64,000 bases of DNA from Homarus americanus (taxonomy: Eukaryota; Arthropoda; Malacostraca; Decapoda; Nephropidae), in the NCBI RefSeq assembly GCF_018991925.1, contig NW_024748870.1:801331-865330 (forward strand). Reading direction: 5' to 3'. The position numbers were made by a program, and so were the translations under genes. Each line of letters starts with the position of its first letter. Within the stretch, counting starts at the first letter, position 1. Below the pieces are notes generated by a model. The model did not search any database, was not told the DNA's origin, and saw only the letters and a list, made by a program, of their open reading frames with translations. Positions 1 to 13,472 of this stretch are shown here, in pieces.

Positions 1-3000
1 GTCCACCAGTACCACAGAGTAGTCCTGACCAGTACCACAGAGTAGTCCTGGACCAGTACCTACAGAGTTGTCCTGGACCAGTACCACAGAGTAGTCCTGG
101 ACCAGTACCACAGAGTTGTTCTGACCAGTACCACAGAGTTGTTCTTGACCGAACCACAGAGTTGTCCTGACCAATACCACAGAGTTGTCCTGGACCAGTA
201 CCACAGAGTTGTCGACCAGTACCACAGAGTTGTCCTGACCAGTACCACAGAGTTGTCCTGACCAGTACCACAGAGTTGTCCTGGACCAATGCCACAGAGT
301 AGTCCTGGACCAGTACCACAGAGTAGTCCTAGACCAGTACCACAGAGTAGTCCTGACCAGTACCAGAGTTGTCCTGCACTATTACCACAGAGTTGTCCTG
401 ACCAGTACCACAAAGTTGTCCTGGAACCAGTACCACAGAGTTGTTCTGGACCAGCACAGAGTAGTCCTGGACCAGTACCAAAGTTGTTCTGACCAGTACC
501 ACAGAGTTGTCCTGGACATATGCCACAGAGTTGTCCTGGACCAGTACCACAGAGTAGTCCAAGACCAGTACCACAGAGTAGTCCTGGACCAGTACCAGAG
601 TTGTCTTGGACCAATACCACAGAGTAGTCCTTGACCAATACCACAGAGTAGTCCGACCAGTAACAGAGTAGTCCTGGACCAGTCTCCGCAGAGTAGTCCT
701 GGACCAGTACCACAGAGATGTCCTGACCAGTACCACAGAGTAGTCCTGACCAGTACCACAGAGTAGTCCTGACCAGTACCACAGAGTTGTCCTGACCAGT
801 ACCACGAGTAGTCCTGACCAGTACCACAGAGTAGTCCTGAACGAGTACCACAGAGTAGTCCTGACCAGTACCACAGAGTTGTCCTAGACCAGTACAACAG
901 AGTTGTTCTGGACCAGTACGACAGAGTTGTTCTTGACCGTACCACAGAGCTGTCCTGAACACGTCACAGAGTTGTTCTTGACCAGTACCACAGAGTTGTC
1001 CTGGACCAGTACCACAGAGTAGTCCTGGACCAGTACCACAGAGGTCCTAATCAGTCTCACAGAGTAGTCCTGGACCAGTACCACAGAGTTGTCCTGACCA
1101 GTACCACAGAGTAGTGTCCTGGACCAGTACCACAGAGTAGTCCTGGACCAGTACCACAGAGTTGTCCTGGACCAGTACCACAGAGTTGTCCTGGACCAGT
1201 ACCACAGAGTAGTCCTGGACCAGTACCACAGAGTTTTCCTGGACCAGTACCACAGAGTAGTCCTGGACCAGTACCACAGAGTAGTCCTGAACGAGTACCA
1301 CAGAGTAGTCCTGGACCAGTACCAAAGAGTTGTCCTAGACCAGTACAACAAAGTTGTTCTGGACCAGTACGACAGAGTTGTTCTTGACCGGTACCACAGA
1401 GCTGTCCTGGACATATGCCACAGAGCTGTTCTTGACCAGTACCACAGAGTTGTCTTGGACCAATACCACAGAGTAGTCCTTGACCAATACCACAGAGTAG
1501 TCCTGGACCAGTAACACAGAGTAGTCCTTGACCAGTCTCGCAGAGTAGTCATGGACCAGTACAGAGATGTCCTGGACCAGTACCACAGAGTAGTCCTGGA
1601 CCAGTACCACAGAGTAGTCCTGGACCAGTACCACAGAGTTGTCCTGGACCAGTACCACAGAGTTGTCCTGGACCAGTATCACAGAGTAGTCCTGGCCAGT
1701 ACCACAGAGTTGTTCTGGACCAGTACCACAGAGTTGTTCTGACCAGTACCACAGAGCTGTCCTGGACATATCCACAGAGTTTTCTTGACCAGTACCACAG
1801 AGTTGTCCTGACCAATACCACAGAGTTGCTCGACCAGTACCACAGAGTTGTCCTGGACCAATACCACAGAGTGTCCTGGACCAGTACTACAGAGTTGTCC
1901 TGGACCAGTACTCACAGAGTTGTCCTGTGTCAATACCACAGAGTTGTCGGACCAGTACCACAGAGTAGTCCTGACCAGTACCACAGAGTAGTCCTGACCA
2001 GTACCACAGAGTAGTCCTGGACCAGTACCACAGAGTTGTCCTGGACCAGAACCACAGAGTTGTTCTGACCAGTACCACAGAGTTGTCCTAGAACAGTCAA
2101 TACGGTAGTCCTGGAAAGTTCCACCCATTTGTTCAGGACCAGTAACAGAGTTTTCCTGGACCAGTACCACAGAGTAGTCCTGGACCAGTACCACAGAGTT
2201 GTCCTGGACCGCACTAGGAGTTGTTCTGGACCAGTACCACAGAGATGTCCTGGACATATGCCAGAGTTGTTCTGGACCAGTACCACAGAGTTGTCCTGAC
2301 CAAGGCCACAGAGTTGTCTTGTACCATTACCACAGAGTTGTCCTGGACCAGTACCACAGAGAGTAGTCCTGGACCAGTGCCTCAGAGTTGTTCTGGACCA
2401 GTACCAGAGTTGTCCTGGACCACACAGAGTTGTCCTGGACCAGTACCACAGAGTTGTCCTGGACCAGTACCACAGAGTTGTCCTGGACCAGTGCCACAGA
2501 GTTGTCCTGACCAGTACAATAGAGCTGTCTTGGACCTATACCAGAGTTGTCCTGACCAATACCACAGAGTGTCCTGGACCAATAATGCACAGAGTAGTCC
2601 TAGAACGGTACCACAGAGTTGTCCTGTACCAATACACAGATTTGTCCTGACCAGTACCACAGAGTAGTCCTGACCAGTACCACAGAGTAGTCCTGGACCA
2701 GTACCACAGAGTAGTCCTGGACCAGTACCACAGAGTGTCCTGGACCACACCACAGAGTAGTCCTGACCAGTACCACAGAGTAGTCCTGGACCCATTTTTC
2801 AGGACCAGTACCACAGAGTTGTCCTGGACCAATCTCCACAGAGCTGTCCTGGACCAGTACCACAGAGCTGTCCTGGACCAATACCACAGAGTAGTCCTGA
2901 CCAATAACACAGAGTAGCCTGGACCGGTTCGACAGAGAAGTCCTGACCAGCAAAACAGAGTTGTCCTGACCAGTACACAGAGTTGTCCTGACCAGTACCA

Positions 3001-3819
3001 CAGAGTTGTCCTTACCAATACCAAGAGTAGTCCTGGACCAGTACCACAGAGTAGTCCTGACCAGTTCCACAGAGTAGTCCTGGACCAGTACCGCAGAGTT
3101 GTCGTGAACAGTGCCACAGAGTTGTTCTGGACCCGTGCCACAGAGTTGTTCTCGACAGTACCACAGAGTTGTCCTGAACCAGTACCACAGAGTAGTTCTG
3201 GACCAGTACCACAGAGTAGTCCTGACCAGTGCCACAGAGTTGTCCTGACCAATACAATAGGTTGTCTGGACCTATACCAATAGAGTTATCCTGGACCAAT
3301 ACCCAGAGTAGTCCTGACCAATAATGCAGAGTAGTCCCAGAACGGTTCCACAGAGTTGTCCTGTACCAATACCCAGATTTGTCCTGGACCAGTACCACAG
3401 AGTAGTCCTGGACCAGTACTACAGAGTAGTCCTGGACCAGTACCACAGAGTAGTCCTGACCAGTACCACATAGTAGTCCTGGACCAGCACCACAGAGTAG
3501 TCCTGGACCAGCACCACAGAGTAGTCCTGACCCATTTTTCAGGACCAGTACCACAGAATTGTCCTGGACCAATTCCAGAGCTGTCCTTGACCAGTACCAG
3601 AGCTGTCCTGGACCAATACCACAGAGGTCCTGAACAATAACACAGAGTAGTCCTGGACCGGTTCGACAGAAGTCCTGACCAGTAAAACAGAGTTGTACTG
3701 GACCAGTACCACAGGTTGTCCTACCAGTACCACAGAGTTGTCTCACTACCAATGAGTAGTCCGACCAGTACCACAGAGTAGTCCTGGACGAGTTCCACAG
3801 AGTAGTCCTGACCAGTACC
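1..3819. repeat. 24-bp minisatellite, block A, indel-rich left part
   Basis: Continuous tandem array of the 24-bp unit GGACCAGTACCA/CAGAGTTGTCCT. The commonest variants carry A for T at unit position 19 (GAGTAGTCCT), A for G at position 7 (CCAATACC) and T for C at position 22 (GTTCT). Many units here are 23 or 22 bp because one base is missing, most often one G of the GG pair (CCTGACC for CCTGGACC). The array runs off the left edge of the window, so its true start is not seen. Long reading frames occur here on both strands but follow from the stop-free unit; I do not call genes. Confidence 0.97.
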
Positions 3820-3848
3820 GCAACATGCAACTGAACGAAGCACATCAG
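3820..3848 (+). other. Residual sequencing-adapter-like sequence at contig end
   Basis: The array stops abruptly at 3,819. The last 29 bases before the N gap are not repeat sequence. They read GCAACATGCAACTGAACGAA, then GCACATCAG. This matches the Oxford Nanopore ligation adapter (GCAATACGTAACTGAACGAA, then GTACA) over its length, with only T/C exchanges in the first 26 bases. The adapter sequence is recalled from general knowledge, not looked up. If correct, this is a technical artefact, not genomic DNA. Confidence 0.75.
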
Positions 3849-3948
3849 NNNNNNNNNNNNNNNNNNNNNNNNNNNNNNNNNNNNNNNNNNNNNNNNNNNN
3901 NNNNNNNNNNNNNNNNNNNNNNNNNNNNNNNNNNNNNNNNNNNNNNNN
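3849..3948. other. Assembly gap (100 N)
   Basis: Exactly 100 Ns, the usual placeholder for a gap of unknown length. The minisatellite lies on both sides, so the true copy number of block A is not known. Confidence 0.99.
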
Positions 3949-4617
3949 TAGAGTAGTCCTGACCAGTACCACAGAGTTGTCCTGGACCAATGCCACAGAG
4001 TTGTTCTGGACCAGTGCCACAGGGTTGTCCTGGACCAATACCACAGAGGTGTTCTGGACCAGTGCTACAGAGTTGTCCTGGACCAGTACCACAGAGTTGT
4101 CCTGTGTCAATACCACAGAGTTGTCCTGGACTAGTACCACAGAGTAGTCCTTGACCAGTACCACAGAGTAGTCCTGGACCAATACCACATAGTAGTCCTG
4201 GACCAGTACCACAGAGTTGTCCTAGACCAGAACCACAGAGTTGTTCTGGATCAGTACCACACAGTTGTCCTAGAACAGTACCACACGGTAGTCCTGGACA
4301 AGTTCCACCCATTTGTTCAGGACCAGTACAACAGAGTTTTCCTGGACCAGTACCACAGAGTAGTCCTGGACCAGTACCACAGAGTTGTCCTGGACCGGTA
4401 CCATAGAGTTGTTCTTGACCGGTACCACAGAGCTGTCCTGGACATATGCCACAGAGTTGTTCTTGACCAGTACCACAGAGTTGTCGTGGACCAAGGCCAC
4501 AGACTTGTCTTGTACCATTACCACAGAGTTGTCCTGGACCAGTACCACAGAGTAGTCCTGGACCAGTGCCTCAGAGTTGTTCTGGACCAGTGCCACAGAG
4601 TTGTCATGGACCAATAA

Positions 4618-6181
4618 CACAGAGTTGTCCTGGACCAGTACCACAGAGTTGTCCTGGACCAGTACCACAGAGTTGTCCTGGACCAGTGCCACAGAGTTGT
4701 CCTGGACCAATACAATAGAGCTGTCTTGGACCTATACCACAGAGTTATCCTGGACCAATACCACAGAGTAGTCCTGGACCAATAATGCAGAGTAGTCCCA
4801 GAACGGTTCCACAGAGTTGTCCTGTACCAATACCACAGATTTGTCCTGGACCAGTACCACAGAGTAGTCCTGGACCAGTACCACAGAGTAGTCCTGGACC
4901 AGTACCACAGAGTAGTCCTGGACCAGTACCACATAGTAGTCCTGGACCAGCACCACAGAGTAGTCCTGGACCAGCACCACAGAGTAGTCCTGGACCCATT
5001 TTTCAGGACCAGTACCACAGAATTGTCCTGGACCAATTCCACAGAGCTGTCCTGGACCAGTACCACAGAGCTGTCCTGGACCAATACCACAGAGTAGTCC
5101 TGGACCAATAACACAGAGTAGTCCTGGACCGGTTCGACAGAGAAGTCCTGGACCAGCAAAACAGAGTTGTACTGGACCAGTACCACAGTGTTGTCCTGGA
5201 CCAGTACCACAGAGTTGTCCTTTACCAATACCAATGAGTAGTCCTGGACCAGTACCACAGAGTAGTCCTGGACGAGTTCCACAGAGTAGTCCGGACCAGT
5301 ACCGCAGAGTTGTCGTGGAACAGTGCCACAGAGTTGTTCTGGACCCGTGCCACAGAGTTGTTCTCGACAATTACCACAGAGTTGTCCTGGAACCAGTACC
5401 ACAGAGTTGTCCTGGACCAGTACCACAGAGTTGTCCTGGACCAGTACCACAGAGTTGTCCTGGACCAGTGCCACAGAGTTGTCCTGGACCAATACAATAG
5501 AGCTGTCTTGGACCTATACCACAGAGTTATCCTGGACCAATACCACAGAGTAGTCCTGGACCAATAATGCAGAGTAGTCCCAGAACGGTTCCACAGAGTT
5601 GTCCTGTACCAATACCACAGATTTGTCCTGGACCAGTACCACAGAGTAGTCCTGGACCAGTACCACAGAGTAGTCCTGGACCAGTACCACAGAGTAGTCC
5701 TGGACCAGTACCACATAGTAGTCCTGGACCAGCACCACAGAGTAGTCCTGGACCAGCACCACAGAGTAGTCCTGGACCCATTTTTTCAGGACCAGTACCA
5801 CAGAATTGTCCTGGACCAATTCCACAGAGCTGTCCTGGACCAGTACCACAGAGCTGTCCTGGACCAATACCACAGAGTAGTCCTGGACCAATAACACAGA
5901 GTAGTCCTGGACCGGTTCGACAGAGAAGTCCTGGACCAGCAAAACAGAGTTGTACTGGACCAGTACCACAGTGTTGTCCTGGACCAGTACCACAGAGTTG
6001 TCCTTTACCAATACCAATGAGTAGTCCTGGACCAGTACCACAGAGTAGTCCTGGACGAGTTCCACAGAGTAGTCCTGGACCAGTACCGCAGAGTTGTCGT
6101 GGAACAGTGCCACAGAGTTGTTCTGGACCCGTGCCACAGAGTTGTTCTCGACAATTACCACAGAGTTGTCCTGGAACCAGT
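4618..6181. repeat. Higher-order duplication, two adjacent ~782-bp copies
   Basis: Within block A the segment at 4,618-5,399 is repeated at 5,400-6,181 with near identity. Shared landmarks include TACAATAGAGCTG (4,711 and 5,493), CCCATTTTTCAGG (about 4,994 and 5,776; the second copy has one extra T) and TTTACCAATACCAATGAG (5,221 and 6,004). Degraded relatives of the same block appear near 2,515 and 3,250. The period is not a whole number of 24-bp units because several member units carry fixed indels. Confidence 0.85.
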
Positions 6182-7439
6182 ACCACAGAGTAGTTCTGGA
6201 CCAGTACCACAGAGTAGTCCTGGACCAGTACCACACAGTTGTCCTGGACCAATACCACAGAGTTGTCTTGGACCAGTACCACAGAGTTGTCCTGAACCAG
6301 TGCCACAGAGTTGTCCTGGACCAATACCACAGAGTTGTCTTGGAGCAGTACCAGAGAGTTGTCCTGAACCAGTGCCACAAAGTTTTCCTGGACCAATACC
6401 ACAGAGTTGTCCTGGACCAGTACCAGAGTCCTGGGCCAGTACCACAGAAGTCATGGAACAGTGCCACAGAGTTGTTCTGGACCCGTGCCACAAAGTTGTT
6501 CTCGACATTACTACAGAGCTGACCAGTACCTAGGACCAGTACCACAGAGTAGTCCTGGACCAGTACCACAGAAGTCCTGGACCAGTACTGCAGAGTAGTC
6601 CTGGACCAGTACCACAGAGTTGTCCTGAACTAGTGCCACAGAGTTGTCCTGGACCAATACCACAGAGTTGTCTATACCAGTACCACAGAGTTGTCCTGAA
6701 CCAGTGCCACAGAGTTTTCCTGGACCAATACCACAGAGTTGTCCTGGACCAGTACCACAGAGTTGTCCTGGACCAGTACCACAGAGTAGTCATGGACCAG
6801 TGCCACGGAGTTGTTCTGGACCAGTGCCACAGAGATGTTCTGGATCAGTACCACACAGTTGTCCTGGACCCGTACCACAGAGTAGTCCTGGACCAGTACC
6901 ACAGAGTAGTCCTGGACCAGTACCACAGAGTTGTTCAGGACCAGTACCACAGAGTTGTCCTAATCCAGTACCTCAGAGTTGTCCTGCACCAGTTCCACAG
7001 AGGTGTTCTTGACCAGTACCACAGAATTGTCCTGGACCAATGCCACAGAGTTGTTCTGGACCTGTGCCACAGAGTTGTCCTGGACCAGTACAACAGAGTT
7101 GGAATGGTCCTGTACCACAGAGTTGTCCTGGACCAGTACCACAGAGTTGTCCTGGACCAGTGCCACAGAGTTGTCCTGGACCAATACCACAGAGCTGTCA
7201 TGGACCAGTACCATAGTGTTGTCCTGGACCAGTACCATAGTGTTGTCCTGTTCCAGTACCACAGAGTAGTCCTGGATGAGTACCACAGAGTAGTCCTGGA
7301 CCAGTACCACAGAGTTGTCTTGGACCAATACCACAGAGCAGTCCTGGACCAATACCACAGAGTTGTCCTGGACCAATTCCACAGAGCTGTCCTGGACCAG
7401 TACCACAGAGCTGTCCTGGACCAATACAACAGAGTAGTC

Positions 7440-10400
7440 CTGGACCAATAACACAGAGTAGTCCTGGATCGGTTCGACAGAGAAGTCCTGGACCAGCAAA
7501 ACAGAGTTGTACTGGACCAGTACCATAGTGTTGTCCTGGACCAGTACCACAGAGTTGTCCTGGACCAATACCAATGAGAAGTCCTGGACCAGTACCACAG
7601 AGTAGTCCTGGACGAGTTCCACAGAGTAGTCCTGGACCAGTACCGCAGAGTTGTCCTGGACCAGTACCACAGAGTAGTCGTGGAACAGTGCCACAGAGTT
7701 GTTCTGGACCCGTGCCACAGAGTTGTTCTCGACAATTACCACAGAGTTGTCCTGGAACCAGTACCACAGAGTAGTCCTGGACCAGTACCACAGAGTAGTC
7801 CTGGACCAGTACCACAGAGTCCTGGAGCAGTACTGCAGAGTAGTCCTGGACAAGTACCACAGTGTTGTCCTGAACTAGTGCCACAGAGTTGTCCTGGACC
7901 AATACCTGAGTTTTCCTGGACCAATACCACAGAGTTGTCCTGGACCAGTACCACAGAGTTGTCCTGGACCAGTGCCACAGAGTTGTCCTGGACCCATACC
8001 ACAGAGCTGTCATGGACCAGTACCACAGAGTAGTCCTGGACCAGTACCACAGAGTTGTTCAGGACCAGTACCACAGAGTTGTCCTAATCCAGTACCTCAG
8101 AGTTGTCCTGCACCAGTTCCACAGAGTTGTTCTTGACCAGTACCACAGAATTGTCCTGGACCAATGCCACAGAGTTGGTCTGGACCTGTGGCACAGAGTT
8201 GTCCTGGACCAGTACAACAGAGTTGGCCTGGTCCTGTACCAGAGAGTTGTCCTGGACCAGTACCACAGAGTTGTCCTGGACCAGTGCCACAGAGTTGTCC
8301 TGGACCCATTCCACAGAGCTGTCATGGACAAGTACCACAGAGTCCTGAACCGATACCACAGAGTTGTCATGGACCAGTACCACAGAGTTGTCCTGGACCA
8401 ATACCACAGAGTAGTCCTGGACCAATAACACAGAGTAGTCCTGGAACGGTTCAACAGAGTAGTCCTGGACCAGTAAAACTGAGTTGTCCTGGTCCAGTAC
8501 CACAGAGCCCTGGACCATTACCACAGAGTTCTCCTGGACCAGTACCTCAGAGCTGTCCTGGACCAATACCACAGAGTAGTCCTGGACCAATAACACAGAG
8601 TAGTCCTGGACCGGTTCCACAGATCAGTCCTGGGCCAGTAAAACAGAGTTGTCCTTGACCAGTACCACAGAGTTGTCCTGGACCAGTACCACAGACTTGT
8701 TCTTGACCAGTACCACAGAGTTGTCCTGAACACGTACCACAGAGTTGTCCTGGACCAGTTCCACAGAGTTGTCCTTGATCAGTACTACAGAGTAGTCCTG
8801 GACCAGTACCACAGAGTTGTTCTTGTCCAGCACCACAGAGTTGTTTTTGACCGGTACCACAGAGCTGTCGTGGACATATGCCACAGAGTTCTTCTTGACC
8901 AGTACCACAGAGTTGTCCTGGACCAATGCCACAGAGTTGTTTTGGACCAGTACCACAGAGTTGTCCTGCTGGACCAGTACCACAGTGTTGTCTGGACCAG
9001 TACCACAGAGTCCTGGACCAATACCACAGCATTGTCCTGGACCAGTACCACAGAGTTGTCCTGGATCAATACCACAGAGTTGTCCTGGACCAATATCACA
9101 GAGAAGTCCTGGACCGGTTCCACAGATTAGTCCTGGACCAGTACCACAGAGTTGTCCTTGACAAGTATCACAGTGTAGTCCTGGACCAGTACCACAGAGT
9201 TGTTCTGGACCAGTACCACAGAGTTGTTCTTGACCGGTACCACAGAGCTGTCCTGGACATATGCCACAGAGTTGTTCCTGACCAGTACCACAGAGTTGTC
9301 CTGGACCAATGCCACAGAGTTGTTCTGGACCAGTACCACAGAGTTGTCCTGGACCAGTACCACAGAGTAGTCCTGGACCAGTACCACAGAGGTGTCCTGG
9401 ACCAGTACCACAGAGTAGTCCTGGACCAGTGCCACAGAGTCGTTCTGGACCAGTGCCACAGAGTTGTCCTGGACCAATACCACAGAGATGTTCTGGACCA
9501 GTGCCACAGAGTTGTCCTGGACAAGTACCACAGAGTTGTCCTGTACCAATAAGACAGAGTTGTCCCGGACTAGTACTACAGAGTAGTCCTAGACCAGTAC
9601 CACAGAGTAGTCCTGGACCAATACCACATAGTAGTCGTGGTCCAGTACAACAGAGTTTTCCTGGACCAGTACCACAGAGTTGTCCTGGACCAATTCCACA
9701 GAGCTGTCCTGGACCAGTACCACAGAGCTGTCGTGGACCAATACCACAGAGTAGTCCTGGACCAATAACACAGAGTAGTCCTGGACTGGTTCGACAGAGA
9801 AGTCCTGGACCAGTAAAACAAGTTGTATTGGACCAGTACCACAGTAACATCCTGGACCAGCACCATAGTGTTGTCCTGGACCAGTACCATAGTGTTGTCC
9901 TGGACCAGTACCACAGAATAGTCCTGGATGAGTACCACAGAGTAGTCCTGGACCAGTACCACGGAGTTGTCTTGGACCAATACCACAGAGTAGTCCTGGA
10001 CAAATACCACAGAGTAGTCCTGGACCAGTACCACAGAGTAGTCATGGACCAGTACCACAGAGTTGTCCTGGACCAATTTCACAGATCTGTCCTGGACCAG
10101 TACCACAGAGCTGTCTAGGACCAATACAACAGAGTAGTCCTGGACCAATAACACAGAGTAATCCTGGACCGGTTCGACAGAGAAGTCCTGGACCAGCAAA
10201 ACAGAGTTGTACTGGACCAGTACCATAGTGTTGTCCTGGACCAGTACCACAGAGTTGTCCTTTACCAATACCAATGAGTAGTCCTGGACCAGTACCACAG
10301 AGTAGTCCTGGACGAGTTCCACAGAGTAGTCCTGGACCAGTACCGCAGAGTTGTCCTGGACCAGTACCACAGAGTAGTCATGGAACAGTGCCACAGAGTT

Positions 10401-10640
10401 GTTCTGGACCCGTGCCACAGAGTTGTTCTCGACAATTACCACAGAGTTGTCCTGGACCAGTACCACAGAGTAGTCCTGGACCAGTACCACAGAGTAGTCC
10501 TGGACCAGTACCACAGAAGTCCTGGACCAGTACTGCAGAGTAGTCCTGGACCAGTACCACAGAGTTGTCCTGAACTAGTGCCACAGAGTTGTCCTGGACC
10601 AATACCACAGAGTTGTCTTGGACCAGTACCACAGAGTTGT
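7440..10640. repeat. Larger dispersed duplication inside block A (offset 2,700 bp)
   Basis: The 60 bases at 7,681-7,740 recur at 10,381-10,440 with at most one or two differences, and the preceding landmarks (CCATAGTGTTG, ACCAATGAG) recur at the same 2,700-bp offset. Flanks on both sides also match with small indels. Segmental duplication has therefore occurred at kilobase scale on top of unit-level amplification. Confidence 0.7.
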
Positions 10641-13198
10641 CCTGAACCAGTGCCACAGAGTTTTCCTGGACCAATACCATAGAGTTGTCCTGGACCAGTA
10701 CCACAGAGTTGTCCTGGACCAGTACCACAGAGTAATCATGGACCAGTGCCACAGAGATGTTCTGGACCAGTGCCACAGAGATGTTCTGGATCAGTACCAC
10801 ACAGTTATCCTGGACCCGTACCACAGAGTAGTCCTGGACCAGTACCACTGAGTAGTCCTGGACCAGTACCACAGAGTTGTCCTAATCCAGTACCTCAGAG
10901 TTGTCCTGCACCAGTTCCACAGAGTTGTTCTTGACCAGTACCACAGAATTGTCCTGACCAATGCCACAGAGTTGTTCTGGACCTGTGCCATAGAGTTGTC
11001 CTGGACCAGTACAACAGAGTTGGAATGGTACTGTACCACAGAGTTGTCCTGGACCAGTACCACAGAGTTGTCCTGGACCAGTGCCACAGAGTTGTCCTGG
11101 ACCAATACCACAGAGCTGTCATGGACCAGTACCACAGAGTTGTCCTGGACCAATACCACAGAGTAGTCCTGGACCAATAACACAGAGTAGTCCTGGAACG
11201 GTTCAACAGAGTAGTCCTGGACCAGTAAAACTGAGTTGTCCTGGTCCAGTACCACAGAGCCCTGGACCAATACCACAGAGTTCTCCTGGACCAGTACCAC
11301 AGAGCTGTCCTGGACCAATACCACAGAGCTGTCCTGGACCAATACCACACAGTAGTCCTGGACCAATAACACAGAGTAGTCCTGGACCGGTTCCACAGAT
11401 CAGTCCTGGGCCAGTAAAACAGAGTTGTCCTTGACCAGTACCACAGAGTTGTGCTGGACCAGTACCACAGAGTAGTCATGGACCAGTACCACAGATTTGT
11501 CCAGGACCAGTACCACAGAGTTGTCCTTGACAAGTATCACAGAGTAGTCCTGGACCAGTACCACAGAGTTGTTCTGGACCAGTACCACAGAGTTGTTCTT
11601 GACCGGTACCACAGAGCTGTCCATGACCAGTACCACAGAGTAGTCCTGACCAATACCACAGAGATGTCCTGGACCAGTACCACAGAGTTGTCCTGGACCA
11701 GTACCACAGAGTTCTGGACCAATACTACAAGTTGTCCTGGACCAGTACACAGAGTTGTCCTGACCAATACCCAGAGTAGTCTGAATAAGTACCACAAGAG
11801 TAGTCCTGGACCAGTACCACAGAGTGTCCTGGACCAGTACCACAGGAGTTGTTCTGGACCAATACACAGAATTGTTCTGGACCAGTACCATAGAGTAGTC
11901 CTGGACCAGTACCACAGAGTTGTCCTCGACCAGTACCACAGAGTTGTCCTGGACCAAGTACCACAGAGTAGTCCTGACCAGTACCACAGAGTAGTCCTGG
12001 ACCAGTACCACAGAGTTGTCTGGACCAGTACCACAGAGTAGTCCTGGACCAGCCCACAGAGTTGTCCTGGACCAGTACCACAAGTTGTTCTGTACCAGTG
12101 CACAGAGTTGTTCTGGACCAGTGCCACAGGATTGTCCTGGACCAGTACCACAAAGTTGTCCTGGACCAGTACCACAGAGTTGTTCTGGCCAGTGCACAGA
12201 TTGTCTGGACCAGTTACCACACAGTAGTCCTAGACCAGTACCACAGAGTTGTCCTGGACCAGTTCCTGTTGTCCTGGACCAGTACCACAAGTAGTCTGGA
12301 CAAGTACCCAGAGTTGTTCTGGACCAGTACCACAGGTTGTTCTTGACCGGAACCACAAGCTGTACTGACATGGCACAGGGTTGTCCTGGACCAGTACCAC
12401 AGAGTCCTGAACCAATACCACAGAGTTGTCCTGGACCAATACCACAGAGTAGTCCTGGGCCAGTACCACAGACTAGTCCTGGACCAGTACCACAGAGTTG
12501 TTCTGGATCAGTACCACACAGTTGTCCTAGACCAGTTCCACCGAGTAGTCCTGGACCAGTGCCACAGAGTAGTCCTGGACCAGTACCACTGAGTTGTCCT
12601 GGACCAGTACCACAGAGTTGTCCTGGACCAGTAAAACAGAGTTGTCCTGGACCAGTAAAACAGAGTTGTTCTGGACCAGTACCACAGAGTTGTTCTGGAT
12701 CAGTACCACAGAGTTGTCCTGGACCAGTAAAACAGAGTTGTCCTGGACCAGTAAAACAGAGTTGTTCTGGACCAGTACCACAGAGTTGTTCTGGATCAGT
12801 ACCACACAGTTGTCCTGGACCAGTTCCACCGAGTAGTCCTGGACCAGTACCAAAGAGTAGTCCTGGACCACTACCACAAAGTCCTGGACCAGTACCACAG
12901 AGTCCTGGACCAGTACCACAGAGTCCTGAACCAATACCACAGAGTTGTCCTGGACCAATACCACAGAGTAGTCCTGGGCCAGTACCACAGAGTTGTTCTG
13001 GATCATTACCACACAGTTGTCCTGGACCAGTTCCACCGAGTAGTCCTGGACCAGTACCACAGAGTAGTCCTGGACCAGTACCACAAAGTTGTCCTCCAGT
13101 GAGTTGTCCTGGACCAATACCACAGAGTAGTCCTGGACCAGTACCACAGAGTAGTCCTAGACCACAGTCCTGGAAAACAGAGTTGTCCTGGACCAGTA

Positions 13199-13472
13199 AG
13201 GCAACTTCTGAGTGAGGAGGGGTGGTGGATAGTGGTTGAAGTTTCTTGGACATGGGCGTTAATCGGTCAACAGCGGATTCTTTTAAAACTTCTTGTTGAA
13301 CCAACATTTCAATTACCTGATTTTTTAACATTTCCTTAGTCAGTTGCTGTGAATATGGGATATTGTAATAGTTGGCTATTTCTTTCCATTCTTTCTTCAG
13401 GATATTAACACGTAATTTAGCTACGGAAGGATTTTCAATAAAATCCTGGAGATCAAAACCTGAGGTGGCCAT
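13199..13472 (-). pseudogene. Gypsy-type gag, N-terminal fragment, disrupted by minisatellite
   Basis: A minus-strand frame starts at ATG 13,472 (MATSGFDLQDF...) and encodes about 90 unique residues before running into the minisatellite. Residues ~15-65 (AKLRVNILKKEWKEIANYYN, then IPYSQQLTKEML and NQVIEMLVQQEVL) resemble the SAP-like N-terminal region of Gag in some animal Ty3/Gypsy elements: a helical stretch of paired leucines and lysines ending in a V-E-L-type helix. The position agrees: the ATG lies about 560 bp downstream of an LTR and primer-binding site on the same strand. After about codon 90 the frame stays open for a further ~600 codons of GTGPGQLC repeats, which cannot be native Gag. 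The protein would normally package element RNA; this copy is a fragment. Confidence 0.75.

Larger units (their letters stand above)
3949..13198. repeat. 24-bp minisatellite, block A, main part
   Basis: About 385 tandem units of the 24-bp repeat. Most units are full length, in contrast to 1-3,819. Diagnostic variants recur at intervals and mark higher-order copies: GACATATGCC, GACAATTACC, ACCAATGAG, CAGTAAAACAG, CATTTTTCAGG. An indel-rich patch lies at about 11,630-12,400. The right end is sharp: at about 13,198 the array passes directly into the minus-strand gag sequence of a Gypsy element. On the plus strand the three frames encode [16 protein letters not shown] and TSTTELSW octapeptides; on the minus strand [16 protein letters not shown] and RTTLWYWS. 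Coding function is not supported by the sequence alone. Confidence 0.97.
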
